Shown: positions 1-7,204, counted from the stretch's first letter. The stretch is 12,169 bases of DNA from an uncultured Methanobrevibacter sp. (GCA_900319985.1 ONQL01000073.1:1-12169); one strand, 5' to 3'. The notes: generated from the letters alone by a model not told the origin. Made by a program: numbers and translations.

Positions 1-1082
1 AGATAATCATCCAAACTAGTCACTAATTTGACTTTAATAACTTTACTGTCCTTTGGAAGGAGTTTGTAATAATTAGTAATTAATTTGGTGGATGCTATAT
101 TATAGACTTTAATCTTATACTCTTTTGAATATCCATCCTTATTGTAACAGATAATTTTATAAGTTCCCTTATTGAGTTTTTTCAATGCCAAACTTGCCTG
201 GCCTTTAGAATTAGTTTTAACATTATATGTTTTGCCATCAAGTTTGAATTTTATAACTTGATTGGATAATGCCTTTCCATTGCTCTTTAAAAATTTTGCT
301 TTGAATTTTCTATTGTCACCGGCAATTTTTTTAATGCTTTTAGAACTGATAGTTGATAAAATCTTAAAAGTGGTAGTCAAATTATATCCAGTAATCAACT
401 CAGTTGAAACAACTTTATAAGTTCCAGGTTTTAAGTTAATAGCTATGCTTGCAACTCCATTGGCATTAGTTTTTCTGGTGTATGATTTTCCATTGACCGT
501 TATTGTAACCTCAGCATTTGATAAGGCATTACCTTGAGTATCAAAAAATGTTGCACTATATGGTGTGTCACCCTTATAATATTTTGATATGTTTTTTGCT
601 TTAATTGTAGACAATACCTTAAATTCAGAGGTTAAATTGCAAGATTCATAAGAGTTATCACCTGAAAAATATGCATCAGCAGTATATTTTCCAGGTTTTA
701 ATTTTAAATTGACACTAGCTATGCCATCATCATCTGTTGTAACAGTATAATTAACTTTGTTTATGATAAAATCAATGCTTTTATTTGATAAAGACTCATT
801 TGTATTAGAATCTTTTAGGGTTATACAATAATGTGAGGTGTAATATATGCTGGTTGACGCTTCTGTAAATTTCGTTTGATTTTTACAGGATTCTTCAAAA
901 ATAGCACCACCATGATTAGCTGAAAGTGTATTTAAATCATTTTCATGAATTTTATTTTCAATATTCACTTCACTATAACTTGAGGCAATATCAGACATGT
1001 TTAAATCGTTTGCATAAATTGCATTAATTGAAAAGATAACGAATAATGTTAAAAATATGAAAATCGAGATTTTATTATTCAA
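1..1082 (-). CDS. Secreted Ig-like repeat (adhesin-like) protein, N-terminal part; C-terminus beyond the window
   Basis: The frame is open for 360 codons from a TTG at 1082-1080 to the left edge, so the gene is partial at its 3' end. The start is chosen because a perfect GGAGGT lies 7 nt upstream and the first 24 residues form a signal peptide: short basic start, hydrophobic core IFIFLTLFVIFSI, small residues before a likely cut after IYA (residue 24). The first in-frame ATG (residue 29) would remove that signal. After a non-repetitive stretch (25-78) come Ig-like repeats at about 79-158, 158-243 and 244-328, and the start of a fourth. They share a pattern of roughly 85 residues ending in NG.A-S-L-K-GTYK. 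This is the layout of Methanobrevibacter adhesin-like proteins, which are secreted or surface-bound. Ligand and anchoring are unknown because the C-terminus is missing. It diverges from the sirtuin gene. Confidence 0.85.
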   Translation of the reverse strand, partial: MNNKISIFIFLTLFVIFSINAIYANDLNMSDIASSYSEVNIENKIHENDLNTLSANHGGAIFEESCKNQTKFTEASTSIYYTSHYCITLKDSNTNESLSNKSIDFIINKVNYTVTTDDDGIASVNLKLKPGKYTADAYFSGDNSYESCNLTSEFKVLSTIKAKNISKYYKGDTPYSATFFDTQGNALSNAEVTITVNGKSYTRKTNANGVASIAINLKPGTYKVVSTELITGYNLTTTFKILSTISSKSIKKIAGDNRKFKAKFLKSNGKALSNQVIKFKLDGKTYNVKTNSKGQASLALKKLNKGTYKIICYNKDGYSKEYKIKVYNIASTKLITNYYKLLPKDSKVIKVKLVTSLDDY

Positions 1083-1089
1083 TTCGTTT

Positions 1090-1095
1090 ACCTCC
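1090..1095 (-). promoter_or_regulatory. Shine-Dalgarno site GGAGGT fixing a TTG start
   Basis: The minus strand reads GGAGGT followed by 7 nt and then TTG at 1082-1080. This is the strongest ribosome binding site in the window, and it is why the signal-peptide-bearing TTG start is preferred over the downstream ATG. Confidence 0.75.
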
Positions 1096-1156
1096 AATGG
1101 ATGATTATTTAAGTATCTATTTTAGTTGTTAATATACCTTTTTTTAAAGACATTCA

Positions 1157-1162
1157 TTTATA
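1157..1162 (+). promoter_or_regulatory. Candidate TATA box of the sirtuin gene
   Basis: TTTATA lies about 40 nt before the ATG at 1200. With the usual archaeal spacing of about 25 bp, transcription would start near 1185, giving a leader of about 15 nt. No Shine-Dalgarno is visible in it. Identified by position and composition only. Confidence 0.4.
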
Positions 1163-1199
1163 CAAAAAAATAATATGCATCAACAATATACACAACATC

Positions 1200-1925
1200 A
1201 TGTCTAAAATCAAACAATTGCAAGAAATTATTGACACCTCAGAAAATATAGTGTTTTTCGGAGGGGCCGGCGTTTCTACAGAAAGTGGAATACCTGATTT
1301 CAGGTCAGAAAGCGGCATTTTCAAAAGCCTTGAAAAATATGGAGACACACCAGAAAATTTAGTTTCACATACATATTATATGGATCATACAGAGGAATTC
1401 TTTAATTATTATAAAGACAATCTCATCTTCAAAGACGCAAAGCCGAATCCTGCACATTTAAAACTATCAGAATTGGAAAAAATAGGCAAATTAAAGGCAG
1501 TCATTACCCAAAACATTGATGGGCTTCATCAAAAAGCAGGAAGCAAAAATGTTTTAGAACTTCACGGAAGCATTCACAGAAACTATTGTCAAATCTGCAA
1601 TAAAGAATATGGATTAAACCACATTTTGGAAAGTGAAGGAATTCCAAGATGCGAGTGTGGTGGAATTGTTAAACCGGATGTCGTATTATATGAAGAACCC
1701 TTAAACAATGCTGTTTTAAGTTTTGCAATCGATTACATACAAAATGCAGAAACATTAATCATTGGCGGAACATCACTTGTTGTATACCCCGCAGCAGGAT
1801 TGATTAATTATTTCAACGGTGAAAACTTAGTTTTAATTAATAAAAGTGAAACACCATACGATAATCTTGCAACATTAGTTATCAACGATGCGATTGGTGA
1901 AACTTTTTCCCAAATCAAAATCTAA
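1200..1925 (+). CDS. NAD-dependent protein deacylase, Sir2 family (sirtuin, Sir2Tm-like)
   Basis: A 241-residue cytoplasmic sirtuin of usual bacterial/archaeal length. It would remove acyl groups from lysines, using NAD+ and giving nicotinamide and O-acyl-ADP-ribose. Visible motifs in order: GAGVST (22-27) and GIPDFR (30-35) of the NAD+ site; QNIDGLH (104-110); catalytic His122 in LHGS; a Cys4 zinc site at C130, C133, C151 and C153; GTSL (190-193); NKS (214-216). The region after GIPDFR lacks the Tyr-x-x-Arg pair of class III desuccinylases, so deacetylation is the better guess (inference). Known archaeal substrates of the family include Alba; nothing here shows the substrate. No Shine-Dalgarno precedes the ATG, suggesting a short-leader or leaderless mRNA. 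Its last 51 bp overlap the end of the opposing sfsA gene. Confidence 0.93.
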   Translation: MSKIKQLQEIIDTSENIVFFGGAGVSTESGIPDFRSESGIFKSLEKYGDTPENLVSHTYYMDHTEEFFNYYKDNLIFKDAKPNPAHLKLSELEKIGKLKAVITQNIDGLHQKAGSKNVLELHGSIHRNYCQICNKEYGLNHILESEGIPRCECGGIVKPDVVLYEEPLNNAVLSFAIDYIQNAETLIIGGTSLVVYPAAGLINYFNGENLVLINKSETPYDNLATLVINDAIGETFSQIKI

Positions 1926-2591
1926 AGACTCAGGAATTAATTCAATTCCATCTAATCGATTATCACACCTATAAACAAGAATTTCAACACCTTCAGCATA
2001 TGCTTCGTTTAATGTCTGGCTAAATATAGGGTCATTTTCCCAGTTTGGTCTGAAAAACTCACCTGCAGGATGTTGAATCAGGAAAAATACACAACAGCGA
2101 TTTCCTTCTTTTTTAAGTTTAATTAATTCCTTAAGGTGTTTTGCGCCCCGTTCAGTTGGAGCATCCGGAAATCTCGCTTCACCATCAACTATCAATGTGA
2201 CTCCCTTTACCTCAACAAAACAGGAATCACCATTTGGATTTTCCAAGTATATATCTATCCTTGAATTGTCAACACTTTTTTCCCTTTGATGATTATCATA
2301 ACCTGAAAGCTCCTTTATTTTGCCATCAACAACAGCATCATATACGATACTGTTAGCCTGCTGAGAGTAAAGTGATACCAGCACCCCTTTGTTTTCAACA
2401 AAGTGAAGTGAAAATTTTGTTTTTCTATTTGGATTATCAGATGGTTTTAACCAGACTGTGGCATTTTCAACCAAAAGCTCTTTACACCTACCAGTATTTG
2501 GAACGTGAGCAATTTCCAAATTGCCGTTCACTTCAACCTCAGCAATGAATCTGTTTGGCCTTGCTTTAAAAATTCCATTAACATAATCCAT
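1875..2591 (-). CDS. sfsA: SfsA family protein (sugar fermentation stimulation protein homologue)
   Basis: 238 residues, full length for SfsA. Hallmarks: an N-terminal small beta-barrel-like part with HVPNTGRCKELL (29-40), then a nuclease-like C-terminal part with SRIDIYL (110-116), FVEVKGVTL (125-133), FPDAPTERGAKH (141-152) and FLIQHP (170-175). Asp113, Glu127 and Lys129 are laid out like a PD-(D/E)xK active site. The E. coli protein is reported to bind DNA and affect maltose genes; the role in archaea is not established, and nucleic acid binding or cleavage is only inferred from fold. The ATG lies inside the end of nnrD (14-bp overlap, -1 frame) with only a weak GTGAT ahead, which points to co-transcription and translational coupling. 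The 3' end overlaps the sirtuin gene on the other strand, so no separate terminator fits. Confidence 0.92.
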   Translation of the reverse strand: MDYVNGIFKARPNRFIAEVEVNGNLEIAHVPNTGRCKELLVENATVWLKPSDNPNRKTKFSLHFVENKGVLVSLYSQQANSIVYDAVVDGKIKELSGYDNHQREKSVDNSRIDIYLENPNGDSCFVEVKGVTLIVDGEARFPDAPTERGAKHLKELIKLKKEGNRCCVFFLIQHPAGEFFRPNWENDPIFSQTLNEAYAEGVEILVYRCDNRLDGIELIPESLDFDLGKSFTNRIVDN

Positions 2592-4119
2592 TTTTAATCA
2601 CACTGCCAATGTATGAAACCAAATCAGTAGCTGAAAACCCATTGCCTTTAACATCAAATGCTTCATCTCCTGCAAGCCCATTGATAAATGCCGCCAAACT
2701 GGCCGAATCAAAAGATGACAATCCCTGAGACAACAAACTGGCAGAAATACCCGCTAAGGCATCGCCTGTCCCACCAACAGTCATACCCGCATTTCCACTT
2801 TTGTTTATCTTAAACTTGCTTCCAGATAATATCAGGTCATATTTACCCTTAACAACAACAGCTCCCTTAATCTGTCGAGCAATATTTTGGAAACAAGTAA
2901 TATTTTCGTCAACTTCAGAAAAGTCATATGAATCAATGTCCAATTTTAAATCCCCATCCGCTTTAAAAAATGATTTGAACTCAAAAATATGAGGTGTTAA
3001 AATCATGTCTTCTCGATTTTTAATTAAAGACAATTCAACCTGTTTTAAACTATCAGCATCCAGAACAATCGGTTTTTTAATTTTTGTAACCAGCACATTG
3101 AATAATTTGGAAGTTTCGTCATCGATTCCAGAACCTGGACCTATCAAGACAGCATCAACATTTTCACTTAAATCCAATATTTCATCCAAATGATTTAATG
3201 ACAATTTATCGCCTTCAAGAGATTTTACAATCAAGTCCGGAGACGTAGATTTGATGGCATCGGCCACATTTTCAGGAGATGCAACATAAACCAAATCTGC
3301 ACCAGCTCCAATGGCAGCCATTCCTGCAATAGCTGGAGCGCCAGAATAGTCCTTGCTTCCACCTATAACAAGCAAACGACCGTTATTGCCCTTATGTGAA
3401 TTCGGATTTCTGTGTTTAAGCCTTAAGAAATCACCATAATTAACAAAATATTCGGCTTCGAATGGAATTCCAATATCTGCAGTTACAAGACCTCCAACCA
3501 GCTCTTCATCAGCATTCCTTACGCCTGTTTTGATTTTATGGAAGCTTATGGTATAATCTGGAACTACGGCTAAATCACTTACCTCACCAGTCAAAGGATC
3601 CATTCCTGATGGCACATCAACACTTATTGTAACTCCATTGGATTGGTTAATAATTTCAATTGCCCTTCTGATATTGCTTTGCAGTTTTCCCTTAATTCCG
3701 GTTCCCAAAAGTCCGTCCACAATGACAAATTCGGAATCATAATCCTGAGCCACCTCGCATGAATTGATATCTTCAAGAGTTCTTAAATTATAAATGTTTA
3801 AACGGGACAGGCGGGGCTTCATATTTTCCAAAATTTCAAGATTGGTTTTTGCATCACCAGAGCGAATATTTTCTTTCAGCATATAGATATCTACATCATA
3901 TCCTCTGTTCAGCAAATAACGTGCAGCAACAAAACCATCACCACCATTTCCACCGGATCCTGTAAAAATAACAACTTTTACCGGTTTGGCAAAAGTATAA
4001 ACCGCAATTTTGCCCACTTCTTCAGCCAGAGATTTGCCTGCAGATTCCATCAAACATAATCTTGATAACCCCAAATATTCACAATTATAGTCTGTAACCA
4101 TCATATCAATCGGATGCAA
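2578..4119 (-). CDS. nnr: Bifunctional NAD(P)H-hydrate repair enzyme (epimerase + ADP-dependent dehydratase)
   Basis: 513 residues carrying both repair activities for damaged, hydrated NAD(P)H. The N-terminal YjeF_N epimerase (about 1-225), which interconverts R- and S-NAD(P)HX, shows GSGGNGGDGFVAAR (54-67), VDGLLGTGIKG (134-144) and SVDVPSGMDPLTG (166-178). The C-terminal ribokinase-like dehydratase (about 235-510) shows HKGNNGRLLVIGGS (242-255), IGPGSG (326-331), ILTPHIFEF (373-381) and GNAGMTVGGTGDALAG (442-457). Asp453 in GTGD is the expected catalytic residue. The start is a TTG at 4119-4117, preceded by AAGGTG with 5-nt spacing; Met6 and Met7 are the nearest in-frame alternatives. It is the first gene of a unit with sfsA. 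The adjacent sirtuin is an NAD+ consumer, a loose thematic link only. Family assignment is secure. Confidence 0.95.
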   Translation of the reverse strand: MHPIDMMVTDYNCEYLGLSRLCLMESAGKSLAEEVGKIAVYTFAKPVKVVIFTGSGGNGGDGFVAARYLLNRGYDVDIYMLKENIRSGDAKTNLEILENMKPRLSRLNIYNLRTLEDINSCEVAQDYDSEFVIVDGLLGTGIKGKLQSNIRRAIEIINQSNGVTISVDVPSGMDPLTGEVSDLAVVPDYTISFHKIKTGVRNADEELVGGLVTADIGIPFEAEYFVNYGDFLRLKHRNPNSHKGNNGRLLVIGGSKDYSGAPAIAGMAAIGAGADLVYVASPENVADAIKSTSPDLIVKSLEGDKLSLNHLDEILDLSENVDAVLIGPGSGIDDETSKLFNVLVTKIKKPIVLDADSLKQVELSLIKNREDMILTPHIFEFKSFFKADGDLKLDIDSYDFSEVDENITCFQNIARQIKGAVVVKGKYDLILSGSKFKINKSGNAGMTVGGTGDALAGISASLLSQGLSSFDSASLAAFINGLAGDEAFDVKGNGFSATDLVSYIGSVIKNGLC

Positions 4120-4124
4120 ATAAT

Positions 4125-4130
4125 CACCTT
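4125..4130 (-). promoter_or_regulatory. Shine-Dalgarno site AAGGTG supporting the TTG start of nnr
   Basis: AAGGTG on the minus strand, 5 nt before TTG at 4119-4117. The ATG codons for Met6 and Met7 have no comparable site. Confidence 0.6.
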
Positions 4131-4153
4131 AAATTAAATATAAGTATCCCACA

Positions 4154-4162
4154 TAAATATAA
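4154..4162 (-). promoter_or_regulatory. Candidate TATA box of the nnr-sfsA unit
   Basis: The minus strand reads TTATATTTA here. A start about 25 bp downstream would fall near 4133, leaving a short leader that still contains the AAGGTG at 4130-4125. Assigned from sequence and spacing only. Confidence 0.4.
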
Positions 4163-4253
4163 TTATCTTAATTTTAAGGAAAAATCACGCGAAAAAATTA
4201 CAATAAATACAATGAATATCAGACAGCACCCACTACGGACAATCATAATTTGA

Positions 4254-4329
4254 CTAAAAAAAAAAGAAACAGCAAAATTAAAAAAAAAAAATATTAAGTA
4301 AGTACAATTATCTGATAACAATTGTACTT
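4254..4329 (-). terminator. Hairpin plus T-tract terminator overlapping the stop codon of the Ntn-hydrolase/Ig-repeat gene
   Basis: A perfect 10-bp inverted repeat (AAGTACAATT at 4300-4309, AATTGTACTT at 4320-4329) with a 10-nt loop spans the TAA at 4310-4308. On the minus strand it is followed by two long T-rich tracts (4281-4291 and about 4256-4265). T tracts alone can stop archaeal RNA polymerase; the stem gives a bacterial-like intrinsic terminator shape. Confidence 0.7.
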
Positions 4330-6143
4330 TTTGCTGAAATTAAATATTTATTATTTGCCGGACTTATTGCAACTGCATAGGTCCCATTCAATAATGTTTT
4401 TGTGCTCAATTTGGCAACGCCTTTGGAATCTGTTTTAATAATGAAATATTTAGCAAAATTAGATGCTGTAAGTTTAACTTTAATTTTTATTCCCTTAACT
4501 ACCTTTTTAGTGGATTTATCCTTAACAGTTACCTTAAAGTATTTGGTCTGATTGAATGTGTTGGTCACTTTAGGGGCACTAATAATAGTAGGTTTTTTAA
4601 TTAACTTATCGATGTTTCCAAACTTATGAGTTCCAATATGAATAAACTTAGGACTGTATGGAAGTTTATTTTTGCTGAAAAACTTGTTTTTGAAATAGAT
4701 ATTATCTTTCAGATAGGCTGTTGAGCTTCCAATAAGTGCTCCATTGTCGTTTGCGCAGTAAACCTTGAGTACAGAAGTAGTTTTATAATTCTTATCTGTA
4801 GTGGCTTTCCAATGAAATGCTGTTATATCCCTCCGGTTTACACCATATCCATCAGTAGCTCCTACTTTAATTGCTGCATTAACAGGATTAGTGCTGTATT
4901 TTGCATAAGTGCTATGGCGATAATATGATTTGAAATTAGGAGATGAAATAAATTCTCCAGGTTTTAATTTTCCAGTAATGTAACCAGTTTGCCAAACAAC
5001 TGCAAATTTTCCGTTAGGCGCCTTTATTGAAAAGTGGCCAAAGCCTAAACTTCGTTTATAGTTTAATATCTGTTTTAAATATTTAGCTTGAATTTTATTT
5101 GATTTGACCATTTTTTCAGCAATATTTTCTATATATTTGCAAATAGGCCCGTCATCAATTCCACCATTACCTATCATCCAACCGTCGGAAGTTACAATAA
5201 GATGAACAAAATAACCATATGTATTTTTATACTGTTTTACTGCAGTTTTGCCTGCCCATTTATAATTTTTGACAAAAATATTAACTGATTCAGTACTGTC
5301 CCTTCTAAATCCCCCTACACTTTCAGATGCGCTCACCTGTAAGAAAAATGAACAGCAGCCTTTTTCCTTTGTAGGATTTACCTTCATTGTGACCTTTTTG
5401 TTGGAGTTTTTATAAGAAACATATTTCTTATTTTTTGAATCATCCATTTTGGCAGAAATTTTATATGTTCCTACCTTAAGATTTTTACTTAATTTCGCAT
5501 ATCCATTCTTATCAGTTGTTGACCAATAATAGGAATATTTCTTTGTTTTTGGATTATAAACCTTAAACTTGACTTTAATGCCGCTGACTGCATTTCTTGT
5601 AATTTCATTGTATATTTTTACTTTGAAAAATAAATCAGATCCGAAATAAGTATTGTAATTACTCATTTTAATGGCCAATGGAGCTTTTTTGATTATAATC
5701 TTTGAAGTTGCAACTGTTGCATTGTAATCATCATCGCCATCAAAAGTAAATTTTACATCATAGGCATTTGGTTTAAGATTTAATGATAAACTTGATTTTC
5801 CGTTTTTATCGGTTGTACTTTTGTAAATTTTGTCATTGATTTGTATTTTTATTGTTTTATTTTGAATTGATAGATTATTTGAATCTTTCAAATAGTTAAC
5901 CAGTGTTGTCTTTTCCTTATAATATGAGACAACATTTTTTACTTCAATATGTGTTGCTTTTTGATTGTCAATGCTTTCATCAGCTTGTGAAAAATTCTTT
6001 TCGATATTGTCCTCCATCAATGGAGCCTCATCGAAATCTGTGCCTTGGATAGTGTCAGTCATATTTTCAGATGCACTGACAGCACCCAAACATAATGAAA
6101 GTGAAAACAACATAATAATAATTAATAGACTTTTTTTAAACAT
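4308..6143 (-). CDS. Secreted Ig-repeat (adhesin-like) protein with a candidate Ntn-hydrolase domain
   Basis: 611 residues from the ATG at 6143 (615 from an upstream ATG at 6155; numbering here counts from the longer form). The shorter start is preferred because GGGAGAG lies just before it and the promoter would begin transcription near the upstream ATG. A signal peptide (5-29, ending AVSAS) is followed by two Ig-like repeats (about 69-155 and 156-260), a distinct central domain (about 262-515) and a C-terminal Ig-like repeat (about 521-615). There is no C-terminal membrane anchor. The central domain resembles choloylglycine hydrolases and acyl-CoA:6-APA acyltransferases: KEKGCCSFF (263-271), GFRRDST (282-288) 16-19 residues on, GNGG (329-332), GFGHFSIKAPNGKFAVVW (371-388), SSPNF (404-408) and NRRD (440-443). 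If right, Cys267 or Cys268 is the nucleophile, freed by self-cleavage after Gly266 or Cys267. Substrate unknown. The adhesin-type build is clear; the enzyme call is inference. Confidence 0.85.
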   Translation of the reverse strand: MFKKSLLIIIMLFSLSLCLGAVSASENMTDTIQGTDFDEAPLMEDNIEKNFSQADESIDNQKATHIEVKNVVSYYKEKTTLVNYLKDSNNLSIQNKTIKIQINDKIYKSTTDKNGKSSLSLNLKPNAYDVKFTFDGDDDYNATVATSKIIIKKAPLAIKMSNYNTYFGSDLFFKVKIYNEITRNAVSGIKVKFKVYNPKTKKYSYYWSTTDKNGYAKLSKNLKVGTYKISAKMDDSKNKKYVSYKNSNKKVTMKVNPTKEKGCCSFFLQVSASESVGGFRRDSTESVNIFVKNYKWAGKTAVKQYKNTYGYFVHLIVTSDGWMIGNGGIDDGPICKYIENIAEKMVKSNKIQAKYLKQILNYKRSLGFGHFSIKAPNGKFAVVWQTGYITGKLKPGEFISSPNFKSYYRHSTYAKYSTNPVNAAIKVGATDGYGVNRRDITAFHWKATTDKNYKTTSVLKVYCANDNGALIGSSTAYLKDNIYFKNKFFSKNKLPYSPKFIHIGTHKFGNIDKLIKKPTIISAPKVTNTFNQTKYFKVTVKDKSTKKVVKGIKIKVKLTASNFAKYFIIKTDSKGVAKLSTKTLLNGTYAVAISPANNKYLISAKSTIVIR

Positions 6144-6146
6144 GTT

Positions 6147-6153
6147 CTCTCCC
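6147..6153 (-). promoter_or_regulatory. Shine-Dalgarno site GGGAGAG deciding the start of the Ig-repeat/Ntn gene
   Basis: GGGAGAG precedes the ATG at 6143-6141 with correct spacing. It lies within the codons that follow the other possible ATG at 6155-6153, which itself has no ribosome binding site. This makes 6143 the better start. Confidence 0.7.
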
Positions 6154-6172
6154 ATTAACTGATTTACTATAT

Positions 6173-6194
6173 TATTATATAGTTACAACTATAT
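6173..6194 (-). promoter_or_regulatory. Promoter with TATA element and adjoining palindrome (candidate operator)
   Basis: The minus strand reads TATATAATAAT (about 6180-6170), a fair TATA box whose start site would fall near 6152. It overlaps a perfect 8-bp inverted repeat, ATATAGTT-AC-AACTATAT, at 6177-6194. A palindrome covering the upstream edge of a TATA box is where an archaeal repressor or activator could bind. No regulator is identified. Confidence 0.45.
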
Positions 6195-6293
6195 TAGTTT
6201 TAACAACATTTTAAGAAATAAGATTACATCAAAAGATTTATTTTGAAAACCACAATGAATCTTCAAAAAAAAAACAAATAAGCAATGAATTAT

Positions 6294-6331
6294 TAAAAAA
6301 AGAAAAAAAGGAAAAGAGAGTTAATCTCTCT
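6294..6331 (-). terminator. Hairpin plus T-tract terminator at the end of ftr
   Basis: Arms AGAGAG (6315-6320) and CTCTCT (6326-6331) with a 5-nt loop overlap the TAG stop (6332-6330). On the minus strand T-rich runs follow (6294-6314), with a further run of ten T at 6265-6274. Confidence 0.65.
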
Positions 6332-7149
6332 AGAATAAGTCTTGTAAGTGGATTTGGTAAGGACCTAAGTTTCCACCGTAGTTACCAGCACCGATTTCGA
6401 TAACACCTGGAACTTGACAAGCAGCTTCAATACCTGCTTTCATAGCAGCTTTAACTGCTTCTTCGTCCACACCATCAATAACAATTTCCATGTTTCCGAA
6501 TACGTTTTCTGGTAATTCAGTTTCTACTTGATCTTTTAATGTTACACATTCTTTTTCGTTGGTAGATGCACTCATGAAAGAGTATTTGGAACCTGTTTTG
6601 GAACCAGAAGCAACCATACCTCCTGAGAAAGGAGTAATTACACCAGCAACTGCATGAATAGCGTCGACAGCAGCTTCAGCAGCAACGATGGAAGCCATTT
6701 GACTGTCAGCCATAATGAAGAAGTTTCCACCAGCTACTCCATCTTTCCATCCCATTTCATCTTCTACTAAGAATTCACCAGACATAATAGGAATAACATG
6801 CATTTTTTTACCATTTACATCTTTTTCGGTTTCATATCCGTCACCGAAGAATTTGAGTTGTTTTCCTGTTGGGAAGGATTCTTCACTTTCAAGAGCGTTG
6901 AATGCTGCTGCAGTAGGAGCAGTTAAAACACATATAACCTGGTCTTCCATCTGGAGATTCAGTTGGAGGAACATATTGGTCGATACCTGCTTCTGCAGGA
7001 CATCCAATAACTGAAGTAGCAAATCCGGTAGCTTCAGTAGCTGCAATTTCAGCTAAATGTTTAGTAGCTGCAGTAATAATTAATCTAGATACTTTAATTC
7101 CGAAACCTTCAGCAAAGGTATCTTGTATATTTACGCCATTAATTTCCAT
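6330..7149 (-). pseudogene. ftr: Formylmethanofuran:tetrahydromethanopterin formyltransferase, disrupted by an internal deletion and frameshift
   Basis: Ftr moves the formyl group from formylmethanofuran to tetrahydromethanopterin, the second step of CO2 reduction to methane, in the cytoplasm. The N-terminal 71 residues (MEINGVNIQDTFAE to SPDGRPG) are in one frame. The last 200 (from CVLTAPTAAAF, through FFGDGYETE, GVAGGNFFIMADSQ, ITPFSGGMVASGSK and AGNYGGNLGPY to HLQDLF) are in another. From memory of the Methanothermobacter protein (about 297 residues), some 23 residues should sit between DGRPG and C-V-x-T-A-P-T. Here only 4 nt (6936-6933) do, which implies loss of about 65 bp and a frameshift. 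Both flanks are well conserved, so the damage is recent or is a sequence error. The start ATG has GGTGA 4 nt upstream (7158-7154). It appears monocistronic with its own promoter and terminator. A second ftr copy elsewhere could compensate; none is in this window. Confidence 0.9.
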
Positions 7150-7204
7150 TTTTTCACCATTAAGTTCGTTGAAAATTAGATTAAAAAAATAATTTTAAAA
7201 AAAA

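Noticed and set aside
1..1080. Tandem DNA repeat or CRISPR array in the Ig-repeat region
   Set aside because: The repeats are similar only at protein level (about 85 residues, low DNA identity). There are no identical short repeats with regular spacers.
1200..1925. Class III sirtuin (desuccinylase, CobB/SIRT5-like)
   Set aside because: The Tyr and Arg that bind acidic acyl groups in that class are not present at the expected place after GIPDFRS.
2801..3193. Two short plus-strand frames inside nnr
   Set aside because: They are antisense shadows of the conserved dehydratase domain and have no ribosome binding sites.
4308..6143. Pseudomurein endoisopeptidase (C71) or transglutaminase domain in the Ig-repeat protein
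   Set aside because: I could not find the Cys-His-Asp spacing of those families or a pseudomurein-binding repeat. The Gly-Cys, Arg-Asp, Asn, Arg pattern fits an Ntn hydrolase better.
6900..6960. Programmed ribosomal frameshifting in ftr
   Set aside because: A frameshift alone would not restore the roughly 23 residues missing between the two frames, and there is no slippery heptamer with a following structure.
6889..7149. A separate small 86-residue protein
   Set aside because: It is the N-terminal 71 residues of Ftr plus a short out-of-frame tail after the deletion point, not an independent gene.
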